From an uncultured Clostridia bacterium (GTDB taxonomy: Bacteria; Bacillota; Clostridia; TANB77; CAG-508): DNA of 64,000 nt. How positions within the stretch are numbered: the first letter of the stretch is position 1; each line of letters opens with the position of its first letter. Shown piece by piece: positions 17,385 through 29,400 of the stretch. Location: the NCBI GenBank assembly GCA_947632035.1, contig CANRNR010000001.1, positions 81,812-145,811 on the forward strand, written 5' to 3'. A program made the translations under genes and the position numbers. The notes below the pieces were generated by a model. It made no database searches and was not told the origin of the DNA. It worked only from the letters and a program-made list of their open reading frames with translations.

Positions 17385-18302
17385 TTATATGTCATCTTCT
17401 TCGTTATGTTTATCTAATTTTTCTAACTTTTCTAGTTCTTCTAATTCTTTTAAATTTTCTCTTTCTTCAGGATTAATCTCTTCCCTATCAACATCTTTTA
17501 TTATTTTTACAGCTTTTGCTGGATATTTTTTGAAAAAGCTCTCTTCCCCATCTTTAAATTTAACACGTATAATTTCTTTTAATGTTTCTATAGAATCAAC
17601 TACTCCCTCACCATCTTCTGTTTCTACAATGGCTCCTATTTTAGGTAATCTTTTTAGTTTATCTTCATAAACATCTTGCTCATATTTTAAGCAACACATT
17701 AATCTTCCACAGTTTCCAGATATTTTAGATGGATTTAATGATACATTTTGCTCTTTAGCCATTTTTATTGAAACAGTTTCAAAGTTTCCTAAAAATGAGC
17801 AACAGCATAATTCTCTACCACAAACTCCATTTCCACCAATTCTTTTTACTTCATCTCTTACACCTATTTGTCTTAACTCTATCCTTGTTTTAAAAATTGC
17901 TGCTAATTCTTTTACTAACTCTCTAAAATCAATTCTTCCATCTGCTGTGAAATAAAATAATATTTTACTATTATCAAATTTATATTCTACTTCTGTTAAA
18001 TTCATGTCTAATTTATATTTTGCTATTTTTTCTTCACAAATTTTGAATGCTTCTTTTTCTTTTTGTCTATTTTCTTCATCATGCTTGATATCTTTTGGAG
18101 TTGCAATACGTATTATTTTCTTTAATGGTGCTACTAAATTTTCTTCATCTATTTCTCTTTTACTAATTACTACTTCACCTATTTCTTGCCCCATAGTAGT
18201 TTCTACTATTACTTTATCCTGTTTTTGAACTTCTATATTATCAGCATCGAAAAAATATATCTTTCCTGGTTTTCTAAACCTAACGCCTATTATTTTTTTC
18301 AA
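17385..18302 (-). CDS. PSP1-domain protein (YaaT/RicT-like)
   Basis: A 305-residue PSP1 C-terminal-domain protein like B. subtilis YaaT (RicT), part of the Ric complex (RicAFT) that affects RNase Y-dependent mRNA processing and sporulation phosphorelay output. The characteristic Cys-rich segment is present at about 155-215: 'GGNGVCGRELCCCSFL' and 'CGRLMCCLKYE', ligands for Fe-S clusters in RicT. The start is a TTG after GGAGG that overlaps the holB stop by 4 nt (TTGA), so the two are coupled, an arrangement known in Firmicutes (holB-yaaT). The last 30 residues are acidic and low-complexity. Confidence 0.88.
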   Translation of the reverse strand: MKKIIGVRFRKPGKIYFFDADNIEVQKQDKVIVETTMGQEIGEVVISKREIDEENLVAPLKKIIRIATPKDIKHDEENRQKEKEAFKICEEKIAKYKLDMNLTEVEYKFDNSKILFYFTADGRIDFRELVKELAAIFKTRIELRQIGVRDEVKRIGGNGVCGRELCCCSFLGNFETVSIKMAKEQNVSLNPSKISGNCGRLMCCLKYEQDVYEDKLKRLPKIGAIVETEDGEGVVDSIETLKEIIRVKFKDGEESFFKKYPAKAVKIIKDVDREEINPEERENLKELEELEKLEKLDKHNEEDDI

Positions 18303-19204
18303 TTAAATTCCTCCCATAACTCTAGTAATAAATTGTCAATTGACATATCATAATTTGCATTTGTCAAAATTCTTTGTTTGGTTTTTTCTATAATGTTTAT
18401 AGCATTTGCATATTTAATTTCATTTTTCTCTCGTAGCTTTTGATACATTACTATAGACATATATTCTAATAATGAAGTAATATTTTCTTTTGCTCCATAT
18501 AATACATCTGCTTTTCTCCAAATTGTTGTTATATCTTCAGTTGATATTTTTTTTATTATATCTTCTATAAGTTCATATTTTTCTTTTTCTTCTAACACTT
18601 TTATAGCTTTTCCAATACTTCCTTCACATTGTTTTAACATATTTTTTGTTATATTTGTATCTAAATTGTTTTCTTTCAAATATGCTAAAATATGTTTTTC
18701 CTCTATTGGTGCAAAGTACATTTTCATTAAACGAGATTTTATTGTTGCAAGTAATTTGCTTTCATTAGAAGTAAGTAAAATAATTATTGCATAGCTTGGT
18801 GGCTCCTCTAAAGTTTTTAATAAGCAATTTGATGCTTCTCTTGTCATTAGCTCACTATTTGTAATTACATAAACTTTTTTTGTTGAAGTAACTGGCTTTT
18901 CTGCTATTTTTTCTTGCATATATCTTATTTGCTCTATTTTGATTGTTTTTTCATCTTCAGGCTCTATTATCATAAAATCAGGATGGCTTTTAGCATCAAA
19001 TTCTATACATGATTTACACTTGTTACATGGCTTTTGTTCCTTTTTTTCGCAAAGAAGCATTTTTGCAAATTCAGTAGCAAATAAGCTTTTTCCTATTCCA
19101 TCTTTTCCTATCCATAAATAGCCATGAACACTATTTTCACTTTGTGCTATTGAATTCAATATTTCTTTATTTTTTTCATTTCCTAAAATATTTTCAAATG
19201 CCAC
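18299..19204 (-). CDS. holB: DNA polymerase III delta-prime subunit
   Basis: A 301-residue clamp-loader AAA+ subunit. 'HGYLWIGKDGIGKSLFATEFAKMLL' is a P-loop, 'CNKCKSCIEFDAKSHPDF' is the zinc-binding region, and 'ASNCLLKTLEEPP' is the sensor segment typical of HolB/DnaX relatives. Start is GTG after AAGGAG. It is overlapped downstream by the PSP1 gene. Confidence 0.88.
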   Translation of the reverse strand: MAFENILGNEKNKEILNSIAQSENSVHGYLWIGKDGIGKSLFATEFAKMLLCEKKEQKPCNKCKSCIEFDAKSHPDFMIIEPEDEKTIKIEQIRYMQEKIAEKPVTSTKKVYVITNSELMTREASNCLLKTLEEPPSYAIIILLTSNESKLLATIKSRLMKMYFAPIEEKHILAYLKENNLDTNITKNMLKQCEGSIGKAIKVLEEKEKYELIEDIIKKISTEDITTIWRKADVLYGAKENITSLLEYMSIVMYQKLREKNEIKYANAINIIEKTKQRILTNANYDMSIDNLLLELWEEFN

Positions 19205-19289
19205 TTTATTCTCCTTGCTAATTTTAATGCATTCTTTCTAGCTTTTATTAATGATTTTATTTGTGTTTAATAGCTACTTTCTAGTTCAA

Positions 19290-19958
19290 TTATTTAGCTG
19301 GTTCTACTGTTCCAAATAAATTTAATGGCCAGAAACGAATCCAAACTTTACTTTCTATTTTTTCTAATGGAATACATCCAAACTCTCTACAATCAGTAGA
19401 TCTTTCCCTATTATCTCCCATGCAAAATACACAATTTTCTGGAACGATAAAATCATTAAATGCTACTGCTGTATTACTTACTTTTTCTTCTGTTACTACA
19501 GTACTATCCAAATAATCTTCTTGTAATTCATTTCCATTAATATATACTTTTCCATTTTCTATTTTTACATGTTCTCCTGGAAGAGCTATTACCCTTTTTA
19601 TATAGCTTTCTTTATTTATCTCTAGTACATAATAAATAAATTTATCCCACCAATTAGTTGGCTCATTTTCATATTTTGCTATTGGGTTATTTAAATCTAT
19701 ATCGCTTTTCAAACTATATCCTATTTTACTAGGTGCTTCAAAAGTAATAATATCATACCTTTCAGGCATTTTTTTAGTTGTTCTACCTAACCTATTTAAT
19801 ATTAATCTTTGGTTTGGCTTTAAGGTTGGATACATTGATTCCTGACTTACTATTGTTGGTGTTCCAACAAAATATTTTATTAAAACTGCTAAAACAAATG
19901 CAATAATTATACATATAATCCATTCTATTATATTCTTAGTCTTGTCACTAATAACCAT
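19290..19958 (-). CDS. lepB: Signal peptidase I
   Basis: A 222-residue type I signal peptidase with one N-terminal membrane helix (about 12-30), the catalytic Ser in 'SQESMYPTL' and Lys in 'YIKRVIALPGE', and the conserved 'GDNRERSTDCREFG' box near the C-terminus. It cleaves signal peptides on the outer face of the membrane. Start ATG follows an AGGAAATGACG stretch. About 30 residues between the Ser and Lys boxes ('NNPIAKYENEPTNWWDKF') form an insert. It precedes holB on the same strand with an 85-nt gap. Confidence 0.93.
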   Translation of the reverse strand: MVISDKTKNIIEWIICIIIAFVLAVLIKYFVGTPTIVSQESMYPTLKPNQRLILNRLGRTTKKMPERYDIITFEAPSKIGYSLKSDIDLNNPIAKYENEPTNWWDKFIYYVLEINKESYIKRVIALPGEHVKIENGKVYINGNELQEDYLDSTVVTEEKVSNTAVAFNDFIVPENCVFCMGDNRERSTDCREFGCIPLEKIESKVWIRFWPLNLFGTVEPAK

Positions 19959-20020
19959 TTTTCGTCATTTCCTTTCATTATAAGTTACTTTGAAATTAAT
20001 TTTTATTAATAAGAGTAAAG

Positions 20021-21439
20021 TTATTTTTTATTAACTGGAACTCTAATTACTACTTCTGTTCCTTTTCCAAATTCACTCTTAATATCAATGCTTCCATTAT
20101 TTTGAGTTAATATTTCTTTTGCTATTGGAAGTCCTAAGCCTGTTCCTCCCATTTCTCTGGTTCTTGCTTTATCAACTCTATAAAATCGTTCAAAAATTCT
20201 TGACAAGTCTTTTTCAGGTATTCCGATTCCATTATCTATTACCTTGATATATGCATCACTATAAACAAATCCAACATATACTTTAATTGTTCCATTTTCC
20301 GGTGTATATTTTATAGCATTTGAAATAATATTTAGTATAACTCTTTCTATACCATATTTATCTGCATGTACTGGTGGAACATTTGCAGTAACGAAGCACT
20401 CTACTTGATGATTTTTCTTTTCTATCTCAAATTTTAATCTTTCAATACACTTCTTAGTTAATTCTCCTAAATCAAATTCCGTTTCTTCCTTTGTTATTTT
20501 TTTATTATCGTATTTAGAAAGAGTAAGAAGATCTGTTACAAGTTTTGCCATTCTTCTTGCCTCTGAACTAATAACTTCTAAAAATTTCACTTGCATTTCT
20601 TTATCATATTCGCTCTCTAAAAGAGTGTCTGCATAGCCCATTATAGAAGTGATTGGAGTTTTTAATTCATGTGACACATCTGCTACAAATTCTTTTCTCA
20701 TGTTATCTAGTTTTACATGTTCAGTTATATCTTGTATTACTACTATTACTCCTGCTGGTTTATCATTTTCATCTTGAAATGGTGCAAAAAGAAGATTAAC
20801 ATACTTTTCTCCTATATTAATTCTTTGCTCAGATGAAGTCCAATTTTCCAAATATACTATTTTCTCCAAATTGATATCAAATTTTGCAAATATCTCATTG
20901 AAAGAATGCTCTGTTTTGTTTATATTTAATAGAGATATAGCAGCAGGATTTATATGAATTATATTTCCATCCATATCAAAAGCAATAATGCCATCAGTCA
21001 TATGCAATAAAATAGTTTCAATTTGTTTCTTTTGATTAGCTAGTTCATTTAAATTTTGTTTTAATTTTCCAGTCATCAAGCTAAATGCATTAACTAACTC
21101 ATCTATTTCTGTTTTTCCATTAGATATTTGCTTTATCTCAACTTCTCCACCATCTGCTATTTTTTCTGCACTTTCTATTAAGGATTTAATAGGTTTTCTA
21201 ACTGATTTAGATACATAATATCCTACTAATAAAGTTATAATTACAAATATTATAATAGCTATAATAGCAATTATTTCTGTTTGTATAATTTGATCTTTAA
21301 CTAGAACTTGAATTTGATTAGATACTTGTTGTTCCATATTTTTTAACATATATATATTTAAAAAAGAAAGTGTTCCAATTAAAATAATACCTATCACAAA
21401 AAATAGTAATATGATTTTCGTTTGTATACTTTTTATCAT
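20021..21439 (-). CDS. Sensor histidine kinase (PhoR/WalK type)
   Basis: A 472-residue membrane sensor kinase. Order: TM1 (about 8-30), a very short extracellular loop, TM2 (about 52-72), HAMP, PAS (about 140-230), HisKA with 'FVADVSHELKTPITSIMGYA', and HATPase_c with 'NIISNAIKYTP', 'DNGIGIPEKDL' and 'GTGLGLPIAKEI'. The small loop suggests it senses a membrane or intracellular cue through PAS. The start is the second ATG, which has AGAGGA at 6 nt. It lies 51 nt downstream of its response regulator. Confidence 0.92.
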   Translation of the reverse strand: MIKSIQTKIILLFFVIGIILIGTLSFLNIYMLKNMEQQVSNQIQVLVKDQIIQTEIIAIIAIIIFVIITLLVGYYVSKSVRKPIKSLIESAEKIADGGEVEIKQISNGKTEIDELVNAFSLMTGKLKQNLNELANQKKQIETILLHMTDGIIAFDMDGNIIHINPAAISLLNINKTEHSFNEIFAKFDINLEKIVYLENWTSSEQRINIGEKYVNLLFAPFQDENDKPAGVIVVIQDITEHVKLDNMRKEFVADVSHELKTPITSIMGYADTLLESEYDKEMQVKFLEVISSEARRMAKLVTDLLTLSKYDNKKITKEETEFDLGELTKKCIERLKFEIEKKNHQVECFVTANVPPVHADKYGIERVILNIISNAIKYTPENGTIKVYVGFVYSDAYIKVIDNGIGIPEKDLSRIFERFYRVDKARTREMGGTGLGLPIAKEILTQNNGSIDIKSEFGKGTEVVIRVPVNKK

Positions 21440-21490
21440 TTTCATTCCTCTTAGTTTTATACATATAAATCTTATTCTACGAATAAATTA

Positions 21491-22246
21491 TTAATTGCTT
21501 GTTAAATAATATCCAACACCTCTTTTAGTAATTAAAATTTTTGGTGCTGATGTATCTTTTTCTATTTTTTCTCTAATTCTTCTAACTGTAACATCTACTG
21601 TTCTAATATCTCCATAGTACTCATATCCCCATACTTTTTCTAGTAGTATTTCTCTTGTTACTACTTGTCCTGGCTGTTTTGCTAAGTAACGTAATACTTC
21701 AAATTCTCTTAAAGTTAAATCTATCACTTCTCCTCTTACTTTTACTTCGAATTTATCTAAATCTATATCTAAATCTCCTATTGAAATAACGTTTGTTGTT
21801 TTCTTATTATTTTCTGAAGACTCAGATGTATGTTCTGAAACCTCTGCTTTTCTCAAGTTTGCTTTTACTCTTGCCATCAATTCCCTTACACTAAATGGTT
21901 TTGTAATATAATCATCTGCTCCTAATTCCAAACCTAAAATTTTATCAATTTCTTCATCTTTTGCAGATAATATTAATATAGGAATATTTAATGTATGTCT
22001 AAGTCTTTTACAAACAGTTAATCCATCAACTTTTGGAAGCATAATATCTAACAAAATAAGGTCCGGCTTTTCCTCTAAAGCAATACGTATTGCTTCTTCT
22101 CCATCATTTGCTTCTAATGTTTTATAGCCTTCTTTCTGTAAATTATATATTAATATATCTACTATTCTTTTTTCATCATCTACTACAAGTATTTTCTTTT
22201 GATATTCATCTGCTACTTTTGATGATTGTAGCTCATCTTTTTCCAT
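21491..22246 (-). CDS. OmpR/PhoB-family response regulator
   Basis: A receiver plus winged-helix DNA-binding protein of about 251 residues. 'KILVVDDEKRIVDIL' gives the acidic pocket, 'PDLILLDIMLPKVDG' the phospho-acceptor Asp, and the C-terminal 'LTLREFEVLRYLAKQPGQVVTREILL' and 'GYEYYGDIRTVDVTVRRIREKIE' the PhoB winged helix. It pairs with the kinase downstream. The start with GGAGG is an ATG about 11 codons inside the longest frame. WalR and PhoP homologues look alike, so the target regulon cannot be told. Confidence 0.92.
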   Translation of the reverse strand: MEKDELQSSKVADEYQKKILVVDDEKRIVDILIYNLQKEGYKTLEANDGEEAIRIALEEKPDLILLDIMLPKVDGLTVCKRLRHTLNIPILILSAKDEEIDKILGLELGADDYITKPFSVRELMARVKANLRKAEVSEHTSESSENNKKTTNVISIGDLDIDLDKFEVKVRGEVIDLTLREFEVLRYLAKQPGQVVTREILLEKVWGYEYYGDIRTVDVTVRRIREKIEKDTSAPKILITKRGVGYYLTSN

Positions 22247-22490
22247 ATTATTTTTATTATCCTCCACAAAAACGCCCACCTTTCTTTTTTAGTATTCTTC
22301 CTTTATCACTTTAAATATATTTATATCATATTACGTTTTTTTTAACAAGATTTTTTTGATATTTTTGTAATATTTTCGTAATATATTTGTTATAATTTTT
22401 CATGTTTTTTAAATTTTAAATACTTCTCTATATAAATAAGTAAAGCTATGGTTTAAAATACAATTTTTAACAGGATTTAAGGCAAAATTT

Positions 22491-22533
22491 AAAATAGAGA
22501 AATGCTTTTTTTACTTCATTTCTCTATTTTTAT
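22491..22533. terminator. Hairpin between convergent-facing ends of two units
   Basis: AAAATAGAGAAAATG / CATTTCTCTATTTT stem with one bulged A and a T-rich loop. It is the only structured item in the gap 22247-22584; the rest is AT-rich. Confidence 0.6.
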
Positions 22534-22584
22534 TATTTCTTTTTAATTTTATTATATTTCCTTTTATTATATATTGCCTTTTTA

Positions 22585-23418
22585 CTATCTTTCTTCCTCT
22601 TCTCTTGCATTTGCCTCTCTTACTTCTTTTTCGTCTTTACCTTTTTCAAGTTTATCAATTGCAGTCAATTTAAGCCTTCCATTTTCATCTGCCTCTATAA
22701 CAATAGTTGAAAATTTATCCATCTTATTATATATTTTTTCTAATTCCTTGTATGCATTTTTTTCACTAATTCTTCCTTCATGTAACTTATCTTTTAATTG
22801 GTCTAATTCTTCTAGTGAATTTATTGATTCACATATACGTTCTGGCAACCTTCTATCTTTATTTATTGTATCACTCACATATGCATCTTCTGTATAATAG
22901 TTATTATTTTTAGCTCCTACAGAGTACATTGTTGAACCTTTTTCAGCACCATGTCCATAAAAAACTTCAATATTATCTGCACTATAACCCAAATGTGGTG
23001 CCATTTTTTCTTTTACCATATTTAAATTAAAATCGTATAATTCATTTATCATTGATATCAGTTCACTTTTATTAGGTATTTCATTAGAATCCTTTTCAAA
23101 AACTTCATCATATTTTAGCAAAGTATCCATACTATTTTGACTTAATGATAGTGACTCTATATTCACACCAGCAGATACTAATTCCCCAAAATCTCTATTA
23201 TTAGTTTGCATATAGACATCTTTTACATATCCTACTGCGTTAGCTAATACTATAGCTGATAGTACTCCTGCTACAACTCTTCCTTTTGTCTTATTACTCA
23301 TATTATTAAGCTTTTTTTTCATATTATTATATATTCTTTCTGCAGTACCTTTAGGAGCAGAAAATTTTTGTTTTGGTTGTTCATTATTTACTACATATTG
23401 ACTTTTAAAATCATTCAT
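22585..23418 (-). CDS. Hypothetical protein with one membrane segment
   Basis: A 277-residue protein I do not recognise. Residues about 1-45 are cytoplasmic and basic; a membrane helix lies at about 50-70 ('GRVVAGVLSAIVLANAVGYV'); the remainder is predicted extracytoplasmic, helical and very charged, ending in a Glu/Lys/Arg-rich stretch. The start ATG follows GGAGG with 8-nt spacing; a frame 9 codons longer lacks a ribosome-binding site. It stands alone between the response regulator and the glucan synthase and ends near a hairpin. Confidence 0.65.
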   Translation of the reverse strand: MNDFKSQYVVNNEQPKQKFSAPKGTAERIYNNMKKKLNNMSNKTKGRVVAGVLSAIVLANAVGYVKDVYMQTNNRDFGELVSAGVNIESLSLSQNSMDTLLKYDEVFEKDSNEIPNKSELISMINELYDFNLNMVKEKMAPHLGYSADNIEVFYGHGAEKGSTMYSVGAKNNNYYTEDAYVSDTINKDRRLPERICESINSLEELDQLKDKLHEGRISEKNAYKELEKIYNKMDKFSTIVIEADENGRLKLTAIDKLEKGKDEKEVREANAREEEER

Positions 23419-23485
23419 AAAGCTTGCCTCCTTCAACAATATCACGTTTTATTTGATTTTATTATAGCAATTGTAAATTTATTTG

Positions 23486-26400
23486 TCAAATTACAATTTC
23501 TATATGATGAACTTCTCCATTAGTATTAAGGAGTGCTTGCTTTTCTTCTATTTCTTTTCCATCTAAAATAAACTTTTCTACTCCAGTATTTTTTCCATTT
23601 GGATTCTTTACAGTTATGTTATAAATACTATTTCCATACTTATATTGCATTGAGTATTCTTTCCAATCGTTTGGTATACACGGATTAATTTTAAGTTTAT
23701 TTTTTTCTATTCTTAGTCCTAGCAAATATTTAATTCCTGCTTCATACATCCAGCTTGCTGAACCAGTATACCAAGTCCAGCCACCTCTACCTGCTAAATT
23801 CTTCTGTCCATAGATGTCTGCAGATATAACATATGGTTCTACTTTATATTTATTTGCTGCTTCTTTAGTTCTGCTGTGCTCTATTGGGTTTATCATTCTA
23901 TAATATTCTCCTGCTTTGTTTCCAAAGCCTAGTATTGCTTCTGCAATAATTGCCCAAATTGCAGCATGTGTGTATTGTCCACCATTTTCTCTTGTTCCTG
24001 GAAGATATGCTTTAATGTAGCCTGGCTTTAAATTTCCATTTTCAAATGGAGGGTCTAATAATTTTATAATTCCATTTTCTGTGTCTATTAAATGATTTTC
24101 TAAACTTTCCATTGCAATATACTTCTTGTCATCATCTCCTGCGTTTGAAATTATAGACCAACTTTGTGCGATTCCATCTATTCTGCATTCTTCATTTTGT
24201 ATGCTTCCTAATATATTTCCATCATCCATGAAGGCTCTTCTAAACCATCTTCCATCCCAACCAGCAATGTTCAGAGCATTTTTTAAATTTTCCATTATTT
24301 CTTCATAACGTTTTATTTGTTTTTCTAAATTTTTGCTTGCTGTTTCTTCTTTTTCACCTTCATTCTCTGTGTTTTTTACTTCCTCCGTTTTAATTTTTTC
24401 TAATCTTTCCTTGCAAATAGGCACCCACTTTTTCAAAATATCATAAAGGAAAAATCCAAGCCATACGCTTTCTCCTTTTCCGAAGATTTCCTACTTCACT
24501 AAATCCATCATTCCAGTCTCCTGAGCCTATTTTTGGAAGTCCATTTTCTCCAAAATCTAAGGAAATATCTATTGCTTTTTTGCAATGTTCATATATACTT
24601 TCCTTTATTTCTGATTCTGGGTAATAATCGTACTTTTCATCTACACCCTTTTCTAGTTTTTCACCTTGTAAGTATGGTACTTCAATTTCTAGAATAGATT
24701 TATCACCTGTAAATTCTAAATAATCTTCTAGAACATATACAAGCCATAACCTATCATCACTAAATCTTGTTCTTATACCTCTTACAGTATCTTCATGCCA
24801 CCAATGCTCCACATCTCCTTCTATAAACTGATGAGCAGAATGCTTAACAATTTGATTTTTCATTAAATTTGTATCTACATATTTTAATGCTATTGAATCT
24901 TGAAGTTGGTCTCTAAAACCATAAGCACCTCCAGATTGATAATAGCCTGTTTTGCCCCACATTCTTGATGTCATAACTTGGTATATAAGCCAACCATTTA
25001 GAAGTATATTATTGGATTCTAATGGTGTTTTTACTTGCAACTTTTCCGTTTTTTCTTTCCAAAATCTCTTTGTTTTTTCATATTCTTCATACACTTTTCC
25101 CATGTTATTATATTTGTAGCTTAAATCTTGGCAGTCTATTACGCTATTTCCTACGCCAAAGGTTAGAATTACTTTTTTAGTTTCTAATGCTTCTAATTCT
25201 ACTTCTATATGCATAGCAATTATTCCGTCTTGCCACAATCCATTTTGCTTATCTAAGGCTATTTGGTGAATTGCATCTGGATTATTTAAATTCCCTTTTC
25301 CTACAAAACTTTCCTTGCTACCAGTATATGACACTATTTTTTCATTTGACGAGACAAACACTATACCTTCAAATGGTTTTTCTTCTGCAACATTTCTCAT
25401 ACATATTAAGTTAGAATTTTCATAAAAATCTAATTTTAGATATCCATTATTTTTTATCTCATCTTCACCTAAAACTGGCTTAATATAATACATTAACTTT
25501 ATTTTTTTCTTTTTTAAATCGTTATTTTCTAATTGCAATATTTGTACTTTTATATTGTCCTCTGTTGGAACAAATACATCTAGCTTTTGTGCTAAGCCTT
25601 TATTTGTATGATTATATTTTGCGTAGCCAAACCCATAAGTTATATAGTAATCATTTTCGTCAGAGCATGGGCTTACACCTAATGACCAAATTTTTTTGTT
25701 TTCCTCATCTTGCAAATAAATTATTTCTGATGGCACATCTGTTACAGGCATATTATTCCATGAAGTTAGCCTATTTAGCCTACTATTTTTATACCAAGTA
25801 TAGCCTCCCATTCCTTCTGTTACTAGTGTTCCAAAGTTTCCATTTGTTAGAATGTGGCTCCATACTGTTGGAAGTTTTTCATCTTTATTTACACGAATTA
25901 AATACTCTTTACCATCTTCTGAAAATCCACCATATTCATTGTAATATTTTAAATTCTCTAATTTTTGCCTTATTGGATTTTCTTCTACCATCTCATAATT
26001 CTCATCTTTTGGCATTTCTTTTACTGTATCTAGATATTCTTCTTCTAATTCTTTTAAATATCTTTTTGCATTTCCATAGCTTGAATCTATGCTTAAATTT
26101 GCCCTACATTCTAAATAATAGATTTCATCTGGTTTTAAATTTTCAAGCACAAAAATTCCCGCTTTTTGATTTTGCATATAACTAATATTTTCATTTAAAA
26201 TACTGTTGAATATTCTATCTTTCAAGTGATTTTGATAGCTATACTTTTCTTCGTTTATGATTACAAGGTCTATTTTAATATTCTTCAAGTGGAAATAATG
26301 ATATAGTTTTAGCATTTCTTCTACTACTTCTATATCTTCTGCCTCTTTAATTTTTACAAGTAAAATTGGCAAATCGCCTGATATTCCATATTTCCATAGT

Positions 26401-29400
26401 CTACTTACTGGAAGATTATTTACACTTGGGTACTGCACTTTTTTAAGTGGATTTTGCATATATAAATATCCTAAGATTTTTTGATATAATTCTAGCTCTT
26501 TTCCATTTACACCTAAATACCTATTTTCTGCTTCTGCTTTTGCTTTTGAAAGCTCAAATTGATGCTTAACAGTTTCACTATTTGTTAAAGAATTTAATCT
26601 ATTTATTACTTCCTCTTTGCTATTTCCTACTGCTAAAATGAAGTTTAAACATAAACTTTTTTCAGGTAAAATTTCAATTACTCTTTTGAAACTGATAATT
26701 GGATCTGTGGTGTATTGAATTTGCCTACTTAAAGGACTTGAATTTTGTACAGCTTTTGGAACACTTCTTAAATTTCTTCCCCAGAATTTTTCTTTGTCTA
26801 TTTCATATTCCAGCTCTCCTATCATGCCACTTTCTGCGTGCATTGAAACACCTACGAATATAGGCTTTTCGCTTATACTTCTTTTCCTTCTTGTTACTAA
26901 AATTGCTTCTTCGTTTTCTAAATATTCATAATTTAAAAATAGATTATTAAAAGCTGGATGGCTGTTATCCTGTGCTTCTGTTGATAAAATTGGCTCTAAG
27001 TAGCTTGTCACCTCAATAGTTTGTGCATCAGATGAGTGATTTGTAAGTTCAATGGTTTTAAGCTCTATTGGTTCATTTGGTGCAATAGTAGTTTTTATTG
27101 TTGTTTCAATATCTTCATCAAGCCTTATTATTTTATTTTGTGATGGTGCAAATAGAGATTGGAATTTTTCAGGCTCTTCTAAAAAGCTACTTTTATTTGA
27201 TGTCCATATTTTTTTAGTTTTTACATTTTTAAAGAAAAACAAAATTCCTTGGTCTACATCTGCATTTTTCTTGTATCTTGTTATATTCAAATCTTTATAT
27301 TTGCTGTAGCCTTCTCCCTTTGCATCTGTTATAATCAAATATTCATTACCAGAAATGCTATTTATTTGTGGGACTTTGCTATTTATTTTGGTTATTTCTC
27401 TTTCTGAATAATCCATATCTTCCACATATTTTATTTTCTCAACCTTTTCTTTTTCTTCCTTGGTTAGAATAACATTTTCAGGCATTCTTTCTTGAAGTAA
27501 AATGTCTATTGCTTGAAGCTCAGGATTTTGCATAAATCTTTTTTGAAATATGTTATTTGAAAAAAGATTATTTATTGCAAGCAAAATTAAGCCCTGATGG
27601 TGAGCCATATATGTTTTTACAACTGCATATTCCTCACCTTTTTTTAGTCTTGTTGGTGTATAATCAATAGATTCATAAAATCCATATTTTTCATACATTC
27701 CATGTTTTTCTAGGTTTTTAAGATTTTTAAGCACTTGTTTTGGTGCTTCTGGAAGTGCCATTATGCTACCATAAGATGATACTACTACTTCATCTGAAAG
27801 CCCTCTTTTTAAGCCCAGCCATGGTATTCCAAAGGCTTTATATTGGTAGTTATTATTTAAGTCTTTCAAATTAAATGCAGATTCTGAAATTCCCCATGGT
27901 ACATTTAATTTTTTGGTGTATTCTCTTTGGCTCATAAGCATAAATTTGGCTGACTCGTCAAGTAAACTACCAGGGTAGCTCGGAATATTTGCATTTGGCA
28001 TTAAATACTCAAACGCAGTTCCAGACCACGAAATAAGTCCCTTATATTTATTTAATATTGTAAGTGTTCTACTTAAGTTATTCCAATGTTTAGCAGGTAT
28101 ATCTCTTTTTGCTATTGCTATTAAGCTTGTCTGCCTTGCCTCTGATGCTAGCAAATCATAATATGAGTCTGTAAGTTTGTTTTCTTCTACATTAAAGCCT
28201 ATTGAAAATAGCCCTGTTTCTTTGTCATATAGCTTTGAAAAGTCGGTTTCAGATATTATTTTTTCTATTTTTGAAATCATGGTTTTTATTTTTTGAATCA
28301 TTATTTCTGCATTATTATTTTCTACTGCTCTTTGTTCTAATTGTTCTTTGTTTTGAAGTTTTAATTTCTCTTGTTCTTTATTGCTTTCATTGTTAATTTT
28401 TAAGTTTTCTAAACAATTACTTCCCTTTGCTTTTTCTTCATTAATTTTCTTGCAATTCTCATTTTGTATATTTACTTTCATATTTCCTTCTACATTTTCT
28501 TGAACTTGTTTGATCGAATTTTCTAAAAATTGCTTAGTTGTATAAAGGTACCCTATTAAGTTTCCACTATCAACAGATGATACATATTTTGGTGTAAGTG
28601 GTGTTAAATCTTCTAATTGATACCAGTTATATAAATGCCCATTCCATTTTGGAAGGCTTGATATTGAATCAATCATTTTTTCCAATAAGAGAATTGTATT
28701 TTCTAAGGTTTCATATTTTAAGTCATAACTAGAAATTGTAGCAAGTAGTGCTAGTCCAATATTTGTAGGCGAAGTTCTTGTAATTACAACCGGAATTCTA
28801 TCTTCTTGGTAATTATCTGGTGGTAAAAAATGAGTTTTTTCAGTCATATTTTCTTTGAAATACTGCCATGTTCTTTTTCCCACTTCTAATAAATAATTTT
28901 TTTCTTCATCAGTTAGCTCATCTAATTTGTTTGGCACTTTTATTTCTTTACTTATATAACAGAAAATTAAAGGTGCTATAAGCCATAAAGAAGAAATGAG
29001 GAATATAAAAATATTGCACCAATTCTGCTCTAGGAAAAATAAAAGAACATAACCCAAAACTCCTAAAACTACATTTGCCATCATATTTTTGTAATATGAC
29101 TTTACATCTTTTTTCGCATTTTTTTCCGCTTCTTCTGCTGTCATCCACTCTAAAAAATTCTTTTTGCTAACTGTCATTCTATATATTGTTTTTATGCAAG
29201 CATTTAAACTAAAATAAGCTTTATCTGGAAGACTTGCTAATGCTAAAAAGCCTCTTACTATGCTTGAACGCACACCTGCTATTGTTTTTGTAAACATCTT
29301 TTGAGGCTTTTCTTCTTCCTTTTTAAATATAATTCTATTTACTATTTCTAAAATATTTGGTATTAGCAATGACACTAGGAGCAATAATACAATCGGCCAT

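Noticed and set aside
25565..26185. 206-codon plus-strand frame inside the glucan synthase
   Set aside because: Its Leu/His/Phe-rich composition is typical of antisense to a Lys/Glu-rich gene; it has no start signal or family resemblance.
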